Below are positions 9,239 to 19,757 of a stretch of DNA of 64,000 nt, in pieces. Positions within the stretch are counted from its first letter, which is position 1, and every line of letters begins with the position of its first letter. The notes under the pieces are model-generated. The model did not search any database, was not told the origin of the DNA, and saw only the letters and a program-made list of their open reading frames with translations. A program made the translations under genes and the position numbers. The stretch is from Plantactinospora endophytica (GTDB lineage: Bacteria > Actinomycetota > Actinomycetes > Mycobacteriales > Micromonosporaceae): assembly GCF_016862915.1 (NCBI RefSeq), contig NZ_BONW01000039.1:248001-312000 (forward strand), given 5' to 3'.

Positions 9239-11313
9239 CCCTGGCCCTCCGGTCCGGCGACGTTGTCGGTGCGCGCGATCTCCATGTCGGCATCCGGCGA
9301 GTCGCCGTGCCGGTGCACCGTGAAGACGTGTGCGGGGGAGAGGAACGGGTCGAGCCGTACGGCGTTGTGCTGCCCCCAGTCGTAGCGGGCGCCGGTCAGC
9401 TCGTCGTGCACGGTGAACCGCTCGTGCCAGTCGAAGCCGAGCGCCGGCATGTCCAGCACCGTGTTGCCCCACTGCACCTGGCCGGGGTCGACCGAGCAGA
9501 CCACCAGCACCGTGTTGCCGGTCAGCTCGTCCCGTTTCGACCAGCAGAGCAGCGCCGGGTTGTCGATCTCGTGGAAGACCAGGTTGCGCAGCCAGTGCAG
9601 GGCCGGATTGTCCCGCCGGATGGTGTTGAGCCGGGCCAGGAACGGCGCCAGCGACCGTCCCTCCGCCTCGGCCGCCGCCCAGTCCCGGGGCCGCAGCTCG
9701 AACTTCTCGTTGTCGAGGTACTCCTCGGCGCCGGGCCGGGCCACGTGCTCGAACAGTTCGTAGCCGGCGTAGATGCCCCAGGACGGCGAGAGCAGGCTGG
9801 CCAGGACCGCGCGAATCTTGAACATCGGCGGCCCGCAGTGCTGGAGGTGCTCGGGCAGGATGTCCGGGGTGTTCGGCCAGAAGTTCGGCCGCATGTGGTC
9901 GGCCGCGCCCACCAGCTCGGTGCAGTATTCGCGCAGCTCCGCCGGACTGGTCCGCCAGGCGAAGTAGGTGTACGACTGGGTGAAGCCGATCTTGCCGAGC
10001 CCGTGCATCACCGCCGGTCGGGTGAACGCCTCGGCCAGGAACAGCACGTCCGGGTCGTGCCGCTTGACCTCCCAGATCAGCCAGTGCCAGAAGTCGAACG
10101 GCTTGGTGTGCGGGTTGTCCACCCGGAAGATCCTGACGCCCAGCCCCACCCAGTGCAGCACCACCCGGAGCACCTCGGCCCGGATCCCGTCCGGGTCGTT
10201 GTCGAAGTTGACCGGGTAGATGTCCTGGTATTTCTTCGGCGGGTTCTCCGCGTACGCGATCGACCCGTCCGCCCGGGTGGTGAACCACTCCGGGTGCGCG
10301 GTCACCCACGGATGGTCCGGGGCGGCCTGCAACGCCAGGTCCATCGCCACCTCCAGCCCGACCTCCCCGGCGGCGGCGACGAACGCCCGGAAGTCGTCGA
10401 CCGTACCCAGGTCGGGGTGGATCGTGTCGTGCCCGCCCTCGGCCGCGCCGATCGCCCACGGCGAGCCGACGTCGTCCGGGCCGGCGACCAGGGTGTTGTT
10501 CCGGCCCTTGCGGTTGACCCGGCCGATCGGGTGGATCGGCGGCAGGTAGAGCACGTCGAAGCCCATCGCGGCAACCCCGGGGAGCCGCCCGGCGGCGGTG
10601 CGGAACGTCCCGGACCGGGCCGGCTGCCCGTCGCCCGCCAGCACCGCCCCCTCGGAGCGCGGGAAGAACTCGTACCAGGCGGAGAAGAGCGCCCTCGGCC
10701 GGTCCACCCAGATCGGCTGCTCCGGCGCGCTGGTCAGCAGCGTCCGGACCGGGTACGCCCAGAGCAGGTCGGCCAGGTCGAGCGCGGGAGAGACCCGCTC
10801 CGCGAGCCGCCGGTCACCGTCGCGCAGCGCGGCAGCGGCCTCCCGGACCCGGTCGCGCTCCTTTTCGGGTACGCCGTTGGCGGCCCGGTCCAGCAGTTCC
10901 GCGCCCTCGGTCAGGTCGTTGGCCAGCTCGGTCGGCCCCTGCCCGGCGTCGACCTTCTTGACGACGGCGTCCCGCCAGCTCAGGTAGGGATCCTCGAACG
11001 CCTGCACGGTGAAGCTCCACTCGCCCACCGCGTCCGGCCGGATGCCGGCGTGCCACCGGTCGTCGAAGTACGGACCGGGCCGCATCCGGACCACCGGCCG
11101 GGGTACGCCGTCCGGGTCGCGCCAGGCGACCTGGCAGCCCATCGCCGCGTGCCCCTCCCGGTACGACCGCGCGCTCACCGGCACCAGCTCACCGACCACG
11201 GCCTTGGCCGGGTACCGACCGCCCGCCACGGACGGCGTCACGTCTTCGATCGGGATCCGTCCACTCACCCTGCCCAACCTACTGTGAATGATCGACCCCC
11301 GCCCGTCGGACAT
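9226..11313 (-). CDS. glgE: Alpha-1,4-glucan:maltose-1-phosphate maltosyltransferase
   Basis: 695 aa. It adds maltosyl units from maltose-1-phosphate to the non-reducing end of alpha-1,4-glucan (GH13_3). Visible: N-terminal [10 protein letters not shown]...[11 protein letters not shown] typical of Glg[20 protein letters not shown], the nucleophile Asp in [18 protein letters not shown], the acid/base Glu in [12 protein letters not shown] and LPEHLQ further on. The end overlaps glgB. The start is uncertain: ATG at 11313 adds [15 protein letters not shown] without a clear ribosome-binding site and lies at the edge of a tandem duplication; an in-frame GTG at 11268 gives a start closer to family members. 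The substrate is supplied by the adjacent GT4 synthase. Confidence 0.95.
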   Translation of the reverse strand: MSDGRGSIIHSRLGRVSGRIPIEDVTPSVAGGRYPAKAVVGELVPVSARSYREGHAAMGCQVAWRDPDGVPRPVVRMRPGPYFDDRWHAGIRPDAVGEWSFTVQAFEDPYLSWRDAVVKKVDAGQGPTELANDLTEGAELLDRAANGVPEKERDRVREAAAALRDGDRRLAERVSPALDLADLLWAYPVRTLLTSAPEQPIWVDRPRALFSAWYEFFPRSEGAVLAGDGQPARSGTFRTAAGRLPGVAAMGFDVLYLPPIHPIGRVNRKGRNNTLVAGPDDVGSPWAIGAAEGGHDTIHPDLGTVDDFRAFVAAAGEVGLEVAMDLALQAAPDHPWVTAHPEWFTTRADGSIAYAENPPKKYQDIYPVNFDNDPDGIRAEVLRVVLHWVGLGVRIFRVDNPHTKPFDFWHWLIWEVKRHDPDVLFLAEAFTRPAVMHGLGKIGFTQSYTYFAWRTSPAELREYCTELVGAADHMRPNFWPNTPDILPEHLQHCGPPMFKIRAVLASLLSPSWGIYAGYELFEHVARPGAEEYLDNEKFELRPRDWAAAEAEGRSLAPFLARLNTIRRDNPALHWLRNLVFHEIDNPALLCWSKRDELTGNTVLVVCSVDPGQVQWGNTVLDMPALGFDWHERFTVHDELTGARYDWGQHNAVRLDPFLSPAHVFTVHRHGDSPDADMEIARTDNVAGPEGQGWTS

Positions 11314-11422
11314 GTCACGGCCGCGCGGGTGTCGCCCCGTGATCCGGCAACTTCCGGCCGGGCTCGGACATGGCACGGCCGGGCACGGGTGTCGCCCCGT
11401 GATCCGGTGACTTCCGGCCGGG
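11307..11422. repeat. Imperfect tandem duplication between glgE and the GT4 gene
   Basis: Two ~57-base units at 11307-11362 and 11365-11422 share CGGACATG, GTCGCCCCGTGATCCGG and ACTTCCGGCCGGG, with a period of 58-60. The first unit contains the annotated glgE ATG, so the duplication covers the 5' end of glgE. It may hold the glgE leader or promoter, duplicated. Confidence 0.75.
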
Positions 11423-11465
11423 CCTGGCAGGCCGAACTCTTCCGGATCATGGGCGGGCGGCGGGG

Positions 11466-12698
11466 TCAGGCGGTGGTGAGGGTGGAGCGGTAGACGGCCA
11501 GGGTCTGGGCGGCGATGGTGTCCCAGGAGAAGTGTTCGACCGCCCGGCGCCGGCCGGCCCGCCCCAGTTCGACCGCGCGCCTCGGGTCGTCCAGCAGTTC
11601 GGTGATCGCGTCGGCCAGGTCGGCCACGAAACGCTCCGGGTCGAGCGGGGTACCGGTGCCGTCGCCGGCCTGGCTGATCGGCACCAGCAGCCCGGTCGAG
11701 CCGTCCGCGACCACCTCGGGGATGCCGCCGGTCGCGGTGGCGACGACCGCCGTCTCGCAGGCCATCGCCTCCAGGTTGACGATGCCCATCGGCTCGTAGA
11801 CGGACGGGCAGACGAAGACGGTGCTGTGGCTGAGGATCTGGATCACCTCGGGCTTGGGCAGCATCTCGGCCACCCAGACCACGCCCTCCCGACTGCCCCG
11901 CAGTTCGGTGACGAGTTCCTCCACCTCGGCGGCGATCTCCGCCGTGTCCGGGGCACCGGCCAGCAGCACGAGTTGGGCCTCGGGCGGCAGTCGGCGGGCG
12001 GCCCGGAGCAGGTACGGCAGCCCCTTCTGCCGGGTGATCCGGCCGACGTACGTCACGCTGGGCCGGGCGGGGTCGATGCCGAGCCGGTCCAGCACGTCGG
12101 TGCCGGAGTCGGGAGAATACTGGTGGGTGTCGATGCCGTTGTGCACCACCCGTACCCGCTCCGGCGAGACCGCCGGATAGGCGGCCAGCAGGTCCCGCAT
12201 CATCCCGGCGGAAACCGCGATCACCGCGTCGGCGGCCTCCAGCGCGGTCCGTTCGCACCAGGACGAGAGCGCGTAGCCGCCGCCGAGCTGCTCGGCCTTC
12301 CACGGCCGCAGCGGTTCCAGGCTGTGCACGGTCACCACGTGCGGCACCCCGTGCAGCAACTTGGCGACGTGACCGGCGAGGTTGGCGTACCAGGTGTGGC
12401 TGTGCACCACGTCCGTGCCGGCGGTACCGGCGGCCATCGCCAGATCCACCCCCATGGTGCGCAGCGCGGCGTTCGCGTGCGCCAGTTCCGCCGGTTCGGG
12501 GTACGCGGTGACGCCCGGCTCGGCGTACGGGGGCTGGCGGGGTGCGCCGAAGCAGTGCACCCGGGTGTCGGCGCGGGAACGCAGTTCGCGGGCGAGGTAT
12601 TCGACGTGCACCCCGGCGCCGCCGTACACCTCCGGCGGGTACTCCCGGGTCAGCAGGTCGACCCGGAGCCGCCGGTCGTCGGGCACGGATTCGCTCAC
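11466..12698 (-). CDS. glgM: GT4 glycogen synthase / alpha-maltose-1-phosphate synthase
   Basis: 410 aa. GT4 fold with VDLLTREYPPEVYGGAGVHVE at the N-terminus, VVHSHTWYANLAGH, VVHNGIDTHQYSP, VTYVGRITRQKGLPYLL and the C-terminal E-x7-E region in SVYEPMGIVNLEAMACETAV. This is the actinobacterial GlgA/GlgM family. The GlgM activity joins ADP-glucose and glucose-1-phosphate into maltose-1-phosphate, the donor for GlgE. Neighbouring glgE, glgB and glgC support that role over classical glycogen synthase. I place the start at GTG 12698 because TAGGGT lies seven bases upstream (leaderless). An ATG at 12725 adds nine residues without a ribosome-binding site. Confidence 0.9.
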   Translation of the reverse strand: MSESVPDDRRLRVDLLTREYPPEVYGGAGVHVEYLARELRSRADTRVHCFGAPRQPPYAEPGVTAYPEPAELAHANAALRTMGVDLAMAAGTAGTDVVHSHTWYANLAGHVAKLLHGVPHVVTVHSLEPLRPWKAEQLGGGYALSSWCERTALEAADAVIAVSAGMMRDLLAAYPAVSPERVRVVHNGIDTHQYSPDSGTDVLDRLGIDPARPSVTYVGRITRQKGLPYLLRAARRLPPEAQLVLLAGAPDTAEIAAEVEELVTELRGSREGVVWVAEMLPKPEVIQILSHSTVFVCPSVYEPMGIVNLEAMACETAVVATATGGIPEVVADGSTGLLVPISQAGDGTGTPLDPERFVADLADAITELLDDPRRAVELGRAGRRRAVEHFSWDTIAAQTLAVYRSTLTTA

Positions 12699-12768
12699 AG
12701 CCGGCACCCTAGTGCAGCCCGCCATGATCCGCGCGGAGACGCTGCCAGCCCGCTGCCCGAGCAGTCGG

Positions 12769-13446
12769 TCAGGTGTCCAGCACCAGGGCGACGCCGATGG
12801 TGATCATGGTGACCGCGATCAGGGCGTCGAGGACGCGCCAGGCGACCGGGCGGGCGAAGACGCGGCCGAGCAGCCGGGCGCCGTACCCGAGCGCGGTGAA
12901 CCAGACGAGGCTGGCGAGCGCCGCCCCGGCGCCGAACGACCAGCGGCCGGACTGGCCGTGCGTGTTGGCGATCGAGCCGAGCAGCAGGACGGTGTCCAGG
13001 TAGACGTGCGGGTTGAGCCAGGTCATCGCCAGCACGGTGAGTACGGCGGTGCGCAGTGTCGAGGCGCCGCCGCCGTTGCCGGCCCGCAGGCTCTGGGTGC
13101 CGAACGCCCGACGGGCGGCCAGCAGGCCGTAGCCGACGAGGAAGGCGGTGCCGGCCCAACGGACCACGGTGAGCGCGGCCGGGGCGCGTTCGACCACCGC
13201 CCCGATCCCGGAGATGCCGGCGAGGATCAGCACGGCGTCCGAGACGGCGCAGATCGCCACGATCGGCAGCACGTGCTCGGCGCGTACGCCCTGGCGGAGC
13301 ACGTACGCGTTCTGGGCGCCGATCGCCACGATCAGCGAGAGGCCGACACCGAACCCGGCGACGAGTACGGGCAGCAGGTCGGTGGCGGCAGTGGCCGAGG
13401 CGAGAGCCACGGAGTCGGTCGCAAGGGTGGTCGGGGCAGGAGTCAC
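12769..13446 (-). CDS. lysE: LysE/ArgO-type basic amino acid exporter
   Basis: 225 aa from GTG 13446. LysE superfamily membrane protein with about six hydrophobic segments; GVGLSLIVAIGAQNAYVLRQG contains the conserved IGAQNAxVLRQG of LysE/ArgO, and MTWLNPHVYLDTVLLLGSIA holds the second conserved NPHVYLDT motif. It exports lysine and/or arginine through the inner membrane. The divergent LysG-type regulator starts 72 bases away, the classical lysE-lysG pair. GTG 13446 is preferred over ATG 13491: TAGGGT lies seven bases upstream of it, and the ATG would leave only 27 bases for two promoters and would place the operator dyad partly inside the gene. Confidence 0.9.
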   Translation of the reverse strand: MTPAPTTLATDSVALASATAATDLLPVLVAGFGVGLSLIVAIGAQNAYVLRQGVRAEHVLPIVAICAVSDAVLILAGISGIGAVVERAPAALTVVRWAGTAFLVGYGLLAARRAFGTQSLRAGNGGGASTLRTAVLTVLAMTWLNPHVYLDTVLLLGSIANTHGQSGRWSFGAGAALASLVWFTALGYGARLLGRVFARPVAWRVLDALIAVTMITIGVALVLDT

Positions 13447-13453
13447 GGGCCCG

Positions 13454-13510
13454 ACCCTAGGCAACCGGGGCGGACCACTCCAGCTAATCATTCTTACGAT
13501 TCATTAGGCT
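13454..13510. promoter_or_regulatory. Divergent lysE/lysG promoter and regulator-binding dyad
   Basis: Minus-strand TAGGGT (13454-13459) is seven bases before the lysE GTG. Plus-strand TAGGCT (13505-13510) is eight bases before the lysG ATG. Between them lies CTAAT (13484-13488) N14 ATTAG (13503-13507), an AT-rich inverted repeat in otherwise GC-rich DNA. This is the position expected for a LysR-type activator binding upstream of the lysE -35 while covering its own -10. Confidence 0.6.
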
Positions 13511-13518
13511 TGCTTAAC

Positions 13519-14409
13519 ATGGACCTCCAGTTCGAGCAGCTTCGTACCTTCGTCGCCGTGGTCGACCACGGGTCGTTCGAGGCGGCGGCCCGGCGGCTGC
13601 ACGTCACCCCCTCGGCGATCAGCCAGCGGATGAAGGCGCTGGAGAGCACCGTCGGTCGGGTGCTGGTCGAGCGGGGCCGGCCCACCCGGCCCACCCCGTC
13701 CGGCCAGATCGTGTTGCGGCTGGCCAGACAGGTCGCACTGCTCGCCACCGACGCGCTACAGGAGCTGGGGCAGGACTCGGCCGAGCCGGCCGAGTTCAGC
13801 CGAATTCCGATCGTGGTCAACGGGGACTCGCTGAACACCTGGGTACTGCCGGCGCTGGCGGTGGCCGCCCGGGAGCGGATCTGTGTCGACGTGTACCGCG
13901 AGGACCAGGACCATTCCGTCGAACTGCTCCGCCGGGGTACGGCGATGGCGGCGGTCACCTCCGCGTCCCGGCCCGTCCAGGGCTGCGTGGTACGCCCGCT
14001 CGGCCGGATGCGCTACCGCCCGATGGCCAGTCCCGAGTTCCTCCGGACCTGGCTGCCGGACGGCCCGACGGTCGAGGCACTGTCCCGGGCGCCGATCGTG
14101 GTCTTCGACCGCCGGGACGACCTACAGGAGCGCTACCTCCGGCGACGGTCCCGCCGCGCCTGGAACCCGCCACGCAGTTACATCCCGTCCTCCGGCGACT
14201 TCCCGGAGGCGATCCGGCTCGGGCTGGGCTGGGGCATGATGCCGCCCCAGCAGATCGACCGGTACCCGGCCGGCAGCCTGGTGCCGATCGACCCGGCGGC
14301 GGTGGTCGAGGTGCCGCTCTACTGGCAGCAGTGGCGGCTCGACTCCCGGCTCCTCGGCGTACTCGCCGACGCCGTCGCCGTCGCCGCAGCCGAGGCACTC
14401 GACCAGTAG
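13519..14409 (+). CDS. lysG: LysR-family regulator of the lysE exporter (ArgP/LysG type)
   Basis: 296 aa. N-terminal winged helix-turn-helix MDLQFEQLRTFVAVVDHGSF with AARRLHVTPSAISQRMKALE as the recognition region, typical of ArgP (IciA)/LysG; the C-terminal ~200 residues form the two-lobed effector domain. In Corynebacterium LysG binds lysine, arginine or histidine and switches on lysE. Divergent placement beside lysE supports the same job. The last codons and stop lie inside a 36-base tandem duplication, so the C-terminal VAAAEALDQ may differ between strains. Confidence 0.9.
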   Translation: MDLQFEQLRTFVAVVDHGSFEAAARRLHVTPSAISQRMKALESTVGRVLVERGRPTRPTPSGQIVLRLARQVALLATDALQELGQDSAEPAEFSRIPIVVNGDSLNTWVLPALAVAARERICVDVYREDQDHSVELLRRGTAMAAVTSASRPVQGCVVRPLGRMRYRPMASPEFLRTWLPDGPTVEALSRAPIVVFDRRDDLQERYLRRRSRRAWNPPRSYIPSSGDFPEAIRLGLGWGMMPPQQIDRYPAGSLVPIDPAAVVEVPLYWQQWRLDSRLLGVLADAVAVAAAEALDQ

Positions 14410-14480
14410 CGGTCGGGCTCGCTGGCCGAGCCGCTCGACCAGTAGCGGTCAGCTCGGTGGCCGAGGCGCTCGACTCGTAG
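14389..14480. repeat. Threefold tandem duplication of the lysG 3' end
   Basis: Units begin at 14389, 14425 and 14460 (periods 36 and 35). Each starts GCCGAG(G/C)C(A/G)CTCGAC and the first two continue CAGTAGCGGTC. Unit 1 contains the lysG stop TAG at 14407-14409 and every later unit carries the corresponding TAG. The third unit is truncated. Probably a replication-slippage or expansion product. Confidence 0.8.
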
Positions 14481-14593
14481 CCCGCGGTCGGTGACCGCAG
14501 GTCGGCGTTGGTGGGAAGTCGGGCGAATCGGGCGGTTAAAGATCTTGGTGGGACGAAGCCGACGAGCCCCGTGCGGCGGACTGCGCACTCCGT

Positions 14594-14599
14594 TACCGT
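14594..14599 (+). promoter_or_regulatory. -10 hexamer for leaderless glgC
   Basis: TACCGT fits TAnnnT and ends six bases before the glgC ATG at 14606. There is no purine-rich ribosome-binding site before the ATG. The same hexamer at the same distance precedes the genes starting at 18280 (minus) and 48595 (plus). Confidence 0.5.
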
Positions 14600-14605
14600 C
14601 GGGAC

Positions 14606-15838
14606 ATGTCAGCCAAGGTCCTCGCGATTGTCCTGGCCGGAGGAGAGGGCAAGCGACTGATGCCCCTGACCGCCGACCGGGCCAAACCGGCCGTCCCGTT
14701 CGGCGGCATGTACCGCATGATCGATTTTGTGCTGTCCAACCTGGCCAATGGCGGGTTCCTGAAGATCGTGGTGCTGACCCAGTACAAGTCGCACTCGCTG
14801 GACCGGCACGTCACCAAGACCTGGCGGATGTCGAACCTGCTCGGCAACTACGTGACTCCGGTGCCGGCACAGCAGCGGCGCGGGCCGTGGTGGTTCGCCG
14901 GCTCGGCGGACGCGATCTACCAGAGCTTCAACCTGATCAACGACGAGCAGCCGGACTACGTCATCGTGTTCGGCGCCGACCACATCTACCGGATGGACCC
15001 CCGGCAGATGCTGGACGACCACATCGCCTCCGGCGCCGGGGTGACGGTCGCCGGCATCCGCCAGCCGCTGGCCGCCGCCGACCAGTTCGGGGTGATCGAG
15101 GTGGGCGGGGACGGCCGGCGGATCCGGGCCTTCCGGGAGAAGCCGACCGACGCGAAGGGGCTGCCGGACGCGCCGGACGAGATCTACGCGTCGATGGGCA
15201 ACTACGTCTTCAGCACCAAGGTGCTCTGCGAGGCGGTGGAGACCGACGCGGCCGACAAGGCCAGCAAGCACGACATGGGCGGCAGCATCATCCCGATGCT
15301 GGTCGAGCGGGGCGAGGCCAACGTCTACGACTTCCGGGACAACGAGGTGCCGGGCAGCACCGACCGGGACCGGGCGTACTGGCGGGACGTGGGGACGCTC
15401 GACTCGTTCTACGAGGCGCACATGGACCTGATCGCCGTACACCCGGTCTTCAACCTCTACAACTACGAGTGGCCGATCTACACCGACCATCCGCCGTGGC
15501 CGCCGGCCAAGTTCGTGCACGGGCTGGAGGAGCGGGTCGGCCGGGCGGTGGAGTCGATGATCTCCCCGGGCGTGGTGGTCTCGGGCGCCCTGGTGGAGAA
15601 CTCGGTCGTCTCGCCGAATGTCCGGGTGCACTCCTGGGCCCACGTGGAAGGCTCGGTGGTGATGGAGGGAGTGGAGATCGGCCGGCACGCCGTCGTCCGC
15701 AACGCCATCCTGGACAAGAACGTGGTGGTGCCGGAGGGCGCGGAGATCGGCGTCGACCTGGCCCGGGACCGCGAGCGGTACACGGTCTCCGACCGTGGCA
15801 TCGTGGTCGTGGGCAAGGGCCAGCGCATCGAGCCCTGA
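14606..15838 (+). CDS. glgC: Glucose-1-phosphate adenylyltransferase
   Basis: 410 aa. Makes ADP-glucose from glucose-1-phosphate and ATP, the committed donor for bacterial alpha-glucan. [18 protein letters not shown] is the nucleotide-binding loop with [10 protein letters not shown] next to it; [15 protein letters not shown] holds the metal-binding Asp, FREKP and [17 protein letters not shown] are conserved GlgC segments, and the C-terminal ~110 residues form the left-handed beta-helix regulatory domain ([20 protein letters not shown]). Length matches actinobacterial GlgC. It is followed by pgm after a 72-base gap, so both ends of the ADP-glucose supply route are together. Confidence 0.97.
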   Translation: MSAKVLAIVLAGGEGKRLMPLTADRAKPAVPFGGMYRMIDFVLSNLANGGFLKIVVLTQYKSHSLDRHVTKTWRMSNLLGNYVTPVPAQQRRGPWWFAGSADAIYQSFNLINDEQPDYVIVFGADHIYRMDPRQMLDDHIASGAGVTVAGIRQPLAAADQFGVIEVGGDGRRIRAFREKPTDAKGLPDAPDEIYASMGNYVFSTKVLCEAVETDAADKASKHDMGGSIIPMLVERGEANVYDFRDNEVPGSTDRDRAYWRDVGTLDSFYEAHMDLIAVHPVFNLYNYEWPIYTDHPPWPPAKFVHGLEERVGRAVESMISPGVVVSGALVENSVVSPNVRVHSWAHVEGSVVMEGVEIGRHAVVRNAILDKNVVVPEGAEIGVDLARDRERYTVSDRGIVVVGKGQRIEP

Positions 15839-15910
15839 CCCGTCGGCGACCACCTCGGGATCCGGCCGCACCCGGGTCCCCTGCCCACACCCGTGCCAGA
15901 TGGAGGTCAC

Positions 15911-17557
<1,647 letters not shown>

Positions 17558-17588
17558 CCGGACCGCTCCGCTGGGCCGACACCGCCCC

Positions 17589-17676
17589 GCCTCGACTGCG
17601 GCGCCGCTTCGGCGGGCAGCGCTGCGCCTCGACTGCGGCGGTGCCTGGGCCGGAGCGCCGCGCCTCGACTGCGGCG
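17589..17676. repeat. Three tandem 36/37-bp units downstream of pgm
   Basis: The 15-mer GCCTCGACTGCGGCG starts at 17589, 17626 and 17662; the bases between the copies are partly conserved (GGTGCCT follows the last two). The array lies ~30 bases after the pgm stop in non-coding DNA. Confidence 0.8.
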
Positions 17677-17705
17677 GTGCCTCGGTCGGCAGCGCCGCCA
17701 GCGCC

Positions 17706-17761
17706 GGCATATGTCCGAGTACGGAAGATGCCACAGAGGCATAACTATGCCTGAGAGGCAT
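17706..17761. repeat. Palindromic element, copy 1
   Basis: GGCATATGTCC (17706-17716), an 11-base spacer, then ATGCCACAGAGGCAT (17728-17742), four bases and ATGCCTGAGAGGCAT (17747-17761). Each 15-mer has ATGCC...GGCAT arms. The same architecture occurs in inverted orientation at 48773-48827. It lies between the pgm 3' repeats and the convergent gene ending at 17813, where an extragenic palindrome could fold in RNA or be bound by protein. Confidence 0.75.
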
Positions 17762-17812
17762 GTCCCTCGGACGACATCTGTCCCGGGCCGGCGGCCAGGC
17801 CGAGCCCGGAGG

Positions 17813-18280
17813 TCAGGGTGGCCCGCCGGAGGGAGAAGCAGCCGGCTCCGGCCAGCGGTCACCGGCGTCGAGCCGCTTGCGCAGCAGAGCGGCCAGCGGG
17901 ATCGACTGGCCGTCCGGGCCGCCCTCGCCGACGACCAGCTTCGGCGGTTGCGGCGCGGGAGTCGCCCCGGTCAGCCGGGCGCGCAGGCTGGTCGGCACCG
18001 TCAGCAGGTAGAAGTTTCCGGCGGCGTCGACCGCGTGCACCCGGGCCAGGTCGAGGTACCAGCCGGTGAGCCGGGTGCGGTAGCGGCTACGGCCGTTGTA
18101 GGCGAGCGCCCTCAGCCGGGTCTGCCGCAGCCCCCGTTCTCGGGCCTGCGCGGTGAACGCCGCGACGAGTTCCCGCGCCTGCTCGTGCTCGGCCTCCCGG
18201 CGACGCTGCTCGGCCAGTGCCCGGGCCGCGATCGCCTGCCGCCGTTGCTCCGCCCAGTCCTCCGAGCCGTCCTGCCGCAT
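17813..18280 (-). CDS. Conserved-looking cytoplasmic protein of unknown function
   Basis: 155 aa. The first ~60 residues are strongly helical and charged (AEQRRQAIAARALAEQRRRE), likely a coiled coil. A middle region follows, with ARERGLRQTRLRALAYNGRS and a compact beta-like stretch (RTRLTGWYLDLARVHAVDAAGNFYLLTVP). The tail ends LAALLRKRLDAGDRWPE. No signal peptide or membrane segment and no motif I recognise. The ATG at 18280 is preceded by TACCGT six bases upstream, a leaderless arrangement. It follows the type VII-like cassette on the same strand after a 73-base gap but has its own promoter signal. Confidence 0.7.
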   Translation of the reverse strand: MRQDGSEDWAEQRRQAIAARALAEQRRREAEHEQARELVAAFTAQARERGLRQTRLRALAYNGRSRYRTRLTGWYLDLARVHAVDAAGNFYLLTVPTSLRARLTGATPAPQPPKLVVGEGGPDGQSIPLAALLRKRLDAGDRWPEPAASPSGGPP

Positions 18281-18286
18281 CCCAGG

Positions 18287-18292
18287 ACGGTA
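18287..18292 (-). promoter_or_regulatory. -10 hexamer for the leaderless gene at 18280
   Basis: Minus-strand TACCGT, six bases before the ATG at 18280, with no Shine-Dalgarno sequence between. Identical in sequence and distance to the signal before glgC. Confidence 0.45.
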
Positions 18293-18353
18293 CGCCCACC
18301 CCGGCTCCCGCTCCCGACCGAGCCCTGCCGGCGCCCGGTCGTCTGCCGCTCGG

Positions 18354-19757
18354 TCACCCGCCGGGCGGCGGCGTACCGGGATGTCTGGGCGGGTACGGGC
18401 GACCGGACGGGCCGTAGCCGGGCGACTGGCCTCCCGACGGATGCTCCGGCGGAGCGGGGTACGACGGATACGGCGGTGTCGCCGGTGCGCGGGGATATCC
18501 GGGCGGCGGGGGCGCCGGGTACCTCGCCGTCGGGGCGGGCGGGACCGGGGGTGGGATCGGCGACGGGCGCCCCGGACCGGGCGGGCCGCCGGTGTTCCGT
18601 CGACGCCGTCCGGCCCGTACCAGCAGCCAGCCGAGAATGCCGGACCCGGCCAGTACCAGCAGCAGGCAGAGCCCGCCGATGGCGTACGCGGCGGAGCTGA
18701 GTCGGAGTTCCGATCCGTCGTCCGACGGCGGGGCGGCCACCGCCGGTGACGTCCCGTCCGCCGGGGGAGTCGTGGCGGAGTCCGGACTGGCCTGCGCCCC
18801 GGCCGGTGCGACGTCGGCGGTCAGCGCCTCGACGAGGTCGAGTGCACCGTGCCCGTACTCGGGATCGCGGCCCTTGGCGCCCCGGTCGGTGGCGGTGGCG
18901 GTGAGCCGGTGCACCACCTCGGCGGCGGACAGGTCCGGGTACTTCGCCCGGACCAGCGCGACCGCCCCGGCCACGATCGCGGTGGAGTTGCTCGTCCCGT
19001 TGCTCAACTGGTAGGCCCCGGTCCGGCTGGTGGAGGCGATGTCCACCCCGGGTGCGACGAGCCCCACCGAGTCGCCGGTGACGCTGATCGGGGCGAGTTT
19101 CCCGTCCCGCCCGGTGGCGCCGACGGCGAGTACTCCCGGGTAGGCCGCCGGATAGCCGACGAAGCCGTCATCCGGCCGGTTGCCGGCTGCGGCGACCAGG
19201 ACGACGTCGGCGGCCAACGCCTCCTGGACCGCCTGCTTCAGGCTCTCGCCCGCACCGGCGGAGAGGGACAGCGACACCACTCCCGCCTTGCGCTGGACCG
19301 CCTCCCGGATGGCCCGTGGCAGGTCGGCGCCGGCACCGAACTTGGTCCGCACCGTGCGTACCGGAAGGACCTTGGCCCTGGGGGCGATTCCGAGCACGCC
19401 GTCGGCGTTGCCGGACCCGTGCCCGTGCCCGGCGATCAGCCCCGCCATCGCGGTGCCGTGGCCGTCGGTGTCCTGCCGGCCGTCGGTGTCCGCGCCGGTC
19501 ACGTCGACGCCGGTCAGGACGTTGCCGGTCAGGTCCTTGTGGTCGCGTACCCCGGTGTCGAGCACCGCCACCACGACCCCGGCGCCCTGGGTGATCTGGT
19601 GCGCCCGCGCGACGTCGAGGGCCCGCAGGTGCCACTGCCGGTTCCGGGTCGCGTCCGCCACGGCCGGCGGCGCGCCGACCAGCGCCACGAGCAGGCCGCA
19701 GACGGCTGCCGCGCACCAGCGCGGCAGCCGTGCGTGGACGTCGATGGCTCTCCTCAC
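18354..19757 (-). CDS. mycP: Mycosin-type subtilisin protease, membrane anchored
   Basis: 467 aa from GTG 19757, which overlaps the upstream stop as GTGA. A signal peptide (basic RRAIDVHARLPRW, then AAVCGLLVALVGAPPAVA) is followed by an S8 domain with the triad Asp in VVAVLDTGV, His in DTDGHGTAMAG and Ser in SNGTSNSTAIVAG (GTSMA of most subtilisins is GTSNS here, but the Ser and spacing are kept). A hydrophobic helix near residue 390 (IGGLCLLLVLAGSGILGWLLV) anchors it and a ~75-residue Pro/Gly/Tyr-rich tail follows. This is the layout of mycosins, the extracellular proteases of type VII secretion. Neighbouring WXG100/PPE-like genes support this. Confidence 0.88.
   Translation of the reverse strand: MRRAIDVHARLPRWCAAAVCGLLVALVGAPPAVADATRNRQWHLRALDVARAHQITQGAGVVVAVLDTGVRDHKDLTGNVLTGVDVTGADTDGRQDTDGHGTAMAGLIAGHGHGSGNADGVLGIAPRAKVLPVRTVRTKFGAGADLPRAIREAVQRKAGVVSLSLSAGAGESLKQAVQEALAADVVLVAAAGNRPDDGFVGYPAAYPGVLAVGATGRDGKLAPISVTGDSVGLVAPGVDIASTSRTGAYQLSNGTSNSTAIVAGAVALVRAKYPDLSAAEVVHRLTATATDRGAKGRDPEYGHGALDLVEALTADVAPAGAQASPDSATTPPADGTSPAVAAPPSDDGSELRLSSAAYAIGGLCLLLVLAGSGILGWLLVRAGRRRRNTGGPPGPGRPSPIPPPVPPAPTARYPAPPPPGYPRAPATPPYPSYPAPPEHPSGGQSPGYGPSGRPYPPRHPGTPPPGG

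Noticed and set aside
9307-11493. A 728-aa plus-strand frame antisense to glgE
   Set aside because: Composition typical of antisense frames, no motif, and glgE is unequivocal.
17589-17676. CRISPR array
   Set aside because: Only three degenerate repeats with 21-22-base spacers that are themselves similar, no cas genes; a minisatellite fits better.
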